From contig NZ_JAUMUL010000027.1 in assembly GCF_030530635.1 (NCBI RefSeq), positions 1 through 43,093 on the forward strand: a stretch of 43,093 nucleotides of DNA, in the 5' to 3' direction. This DNA comes from Actinomyces sp. GTDB taxonomy: Bacteria; Actinomycetota; Actinomycetes; Actinomycetales; Actinomycetaceae. Under the pieces are notes generated by a model, which saw only the letters and a list, made by a program, of their open reading frames with translations, was not told where the DNA came from and did not search any database. Made by a program: the position numbers and the translations under genes. Shown piece after piece: positions 43,046 through 43,093 of this stretch (position 1 is its first letter; each line of letters begins with the position of its first letter).

Positions 43046-43093
43046 GTCTACTACGCCGGTTTGGGGTTTACTACGCCGGTTAGGTGTTTGTTG
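43046..43093. repeat. Nested palindromic repeat, copy C (cut by window end)
   Basis: GTCTACTACGCCGGTT (43046-43061), then TACTACGCCGGTT (43069-43081) and GGTGTTTGTTG, as in the left arm of copy B. The right arm lies beyond the window. Confidence 0.8.

Noticed and set aside
1..43093. rRNA, tRNA, integrase or attachment sites
   Set aside because: None could be recognised by eye; a tRNA search program would be needed to exclude a divergent tRNA.

Overview
The window looks like a chromosomal segment of a high-GC actinomycete, probably an Actinomyces-like member of Actinomycetaceae. The coding sequence is mostly near 70% GC with G/C-ending codons and many GTG starts. A DUF4921 GalT-like protein, a DUF4244/TadE pilus cluster, a DECH-box helicase of the 'helicase/secretion neighbourhood' type and a PASTA/excalibur lipoprotein point the same way. 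The genus is inferred from gene content, not from a marker gene. No rRNA, tRNA or CRISPR array was seen.

Layout. 0.2-5.3 kb: a glutathionyl-hydroquinone-reductase-like enzyme, a GNAT toxin with a DUF1778 antitoxin, a DUF4921 protein, a cyclophilin-fold lipoprotein and a PASTA/excalibur lipoprotein. 5.7-10.5 kb: a partial Tad/Flp pilus locus (DUF4244 pilin-like protein, TadE, TadE-like, prepilin peptidase) facing a large MrfA/DECH-type helicase. 10.6-16.7 kb: a graveyard. An SF1 helicase has lost two internal segments, including motif II. A tartrate dehydratase/class I fumarase operon (ttdA-ttdB-DASS transporter) has an in-frame stop, a fusion deletion and two transporter deletions, although its AraC-type regulator appears intact. 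A fragment of an unknown gene follows. 16.8-18.9 kb: an alpha/beta hydrolase and two antitoxin-like genes whose toxins are absent.

18.9-42.9 kb is a defence island. In order along the window it holds: an Abi_2 abortive-infection protein; a UvrD-type helicase with an N-terminal RelE-like domain, 1 bp from a 2180-aa DEAD/DUF1998 helicase with a C-terminal Vsr/DUF559-like nuclease domain (DruE-like or fused DrmA/DrmB-like); a Phd-RelE toxin-antitoxin pair; a lower-GC ABC-type ATPase with a zinc-hook-like CxxC and an RxxxE C-terminus (RloC/PrrC-like); an IS remnant; and an overlapping pair of a 1604-aa adenine methyltransferase (DrmMI/PglX-like) and a DrmD-like SNF2 helicase. A 49-residue ORF lies upstream of the SNF2 gene. 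SNF2 helicase plus methyltransferase plus DUF1998 helicase recalls class 1 DISARM, but no separate DrmA, DrmB or DrmC is present, and the UvrD fusion and helicase-nuclease fusion are not standard DISARM parts. This is the best candidate for an undescribed composite system.

A dispersed family of long nested palindromes built on GTCTACTACGCCGGTT occurs in three intergenic places (4.3, 30.1 and 43.05 kb). Two of these flank the methyltransferase/ATPase half of the island.
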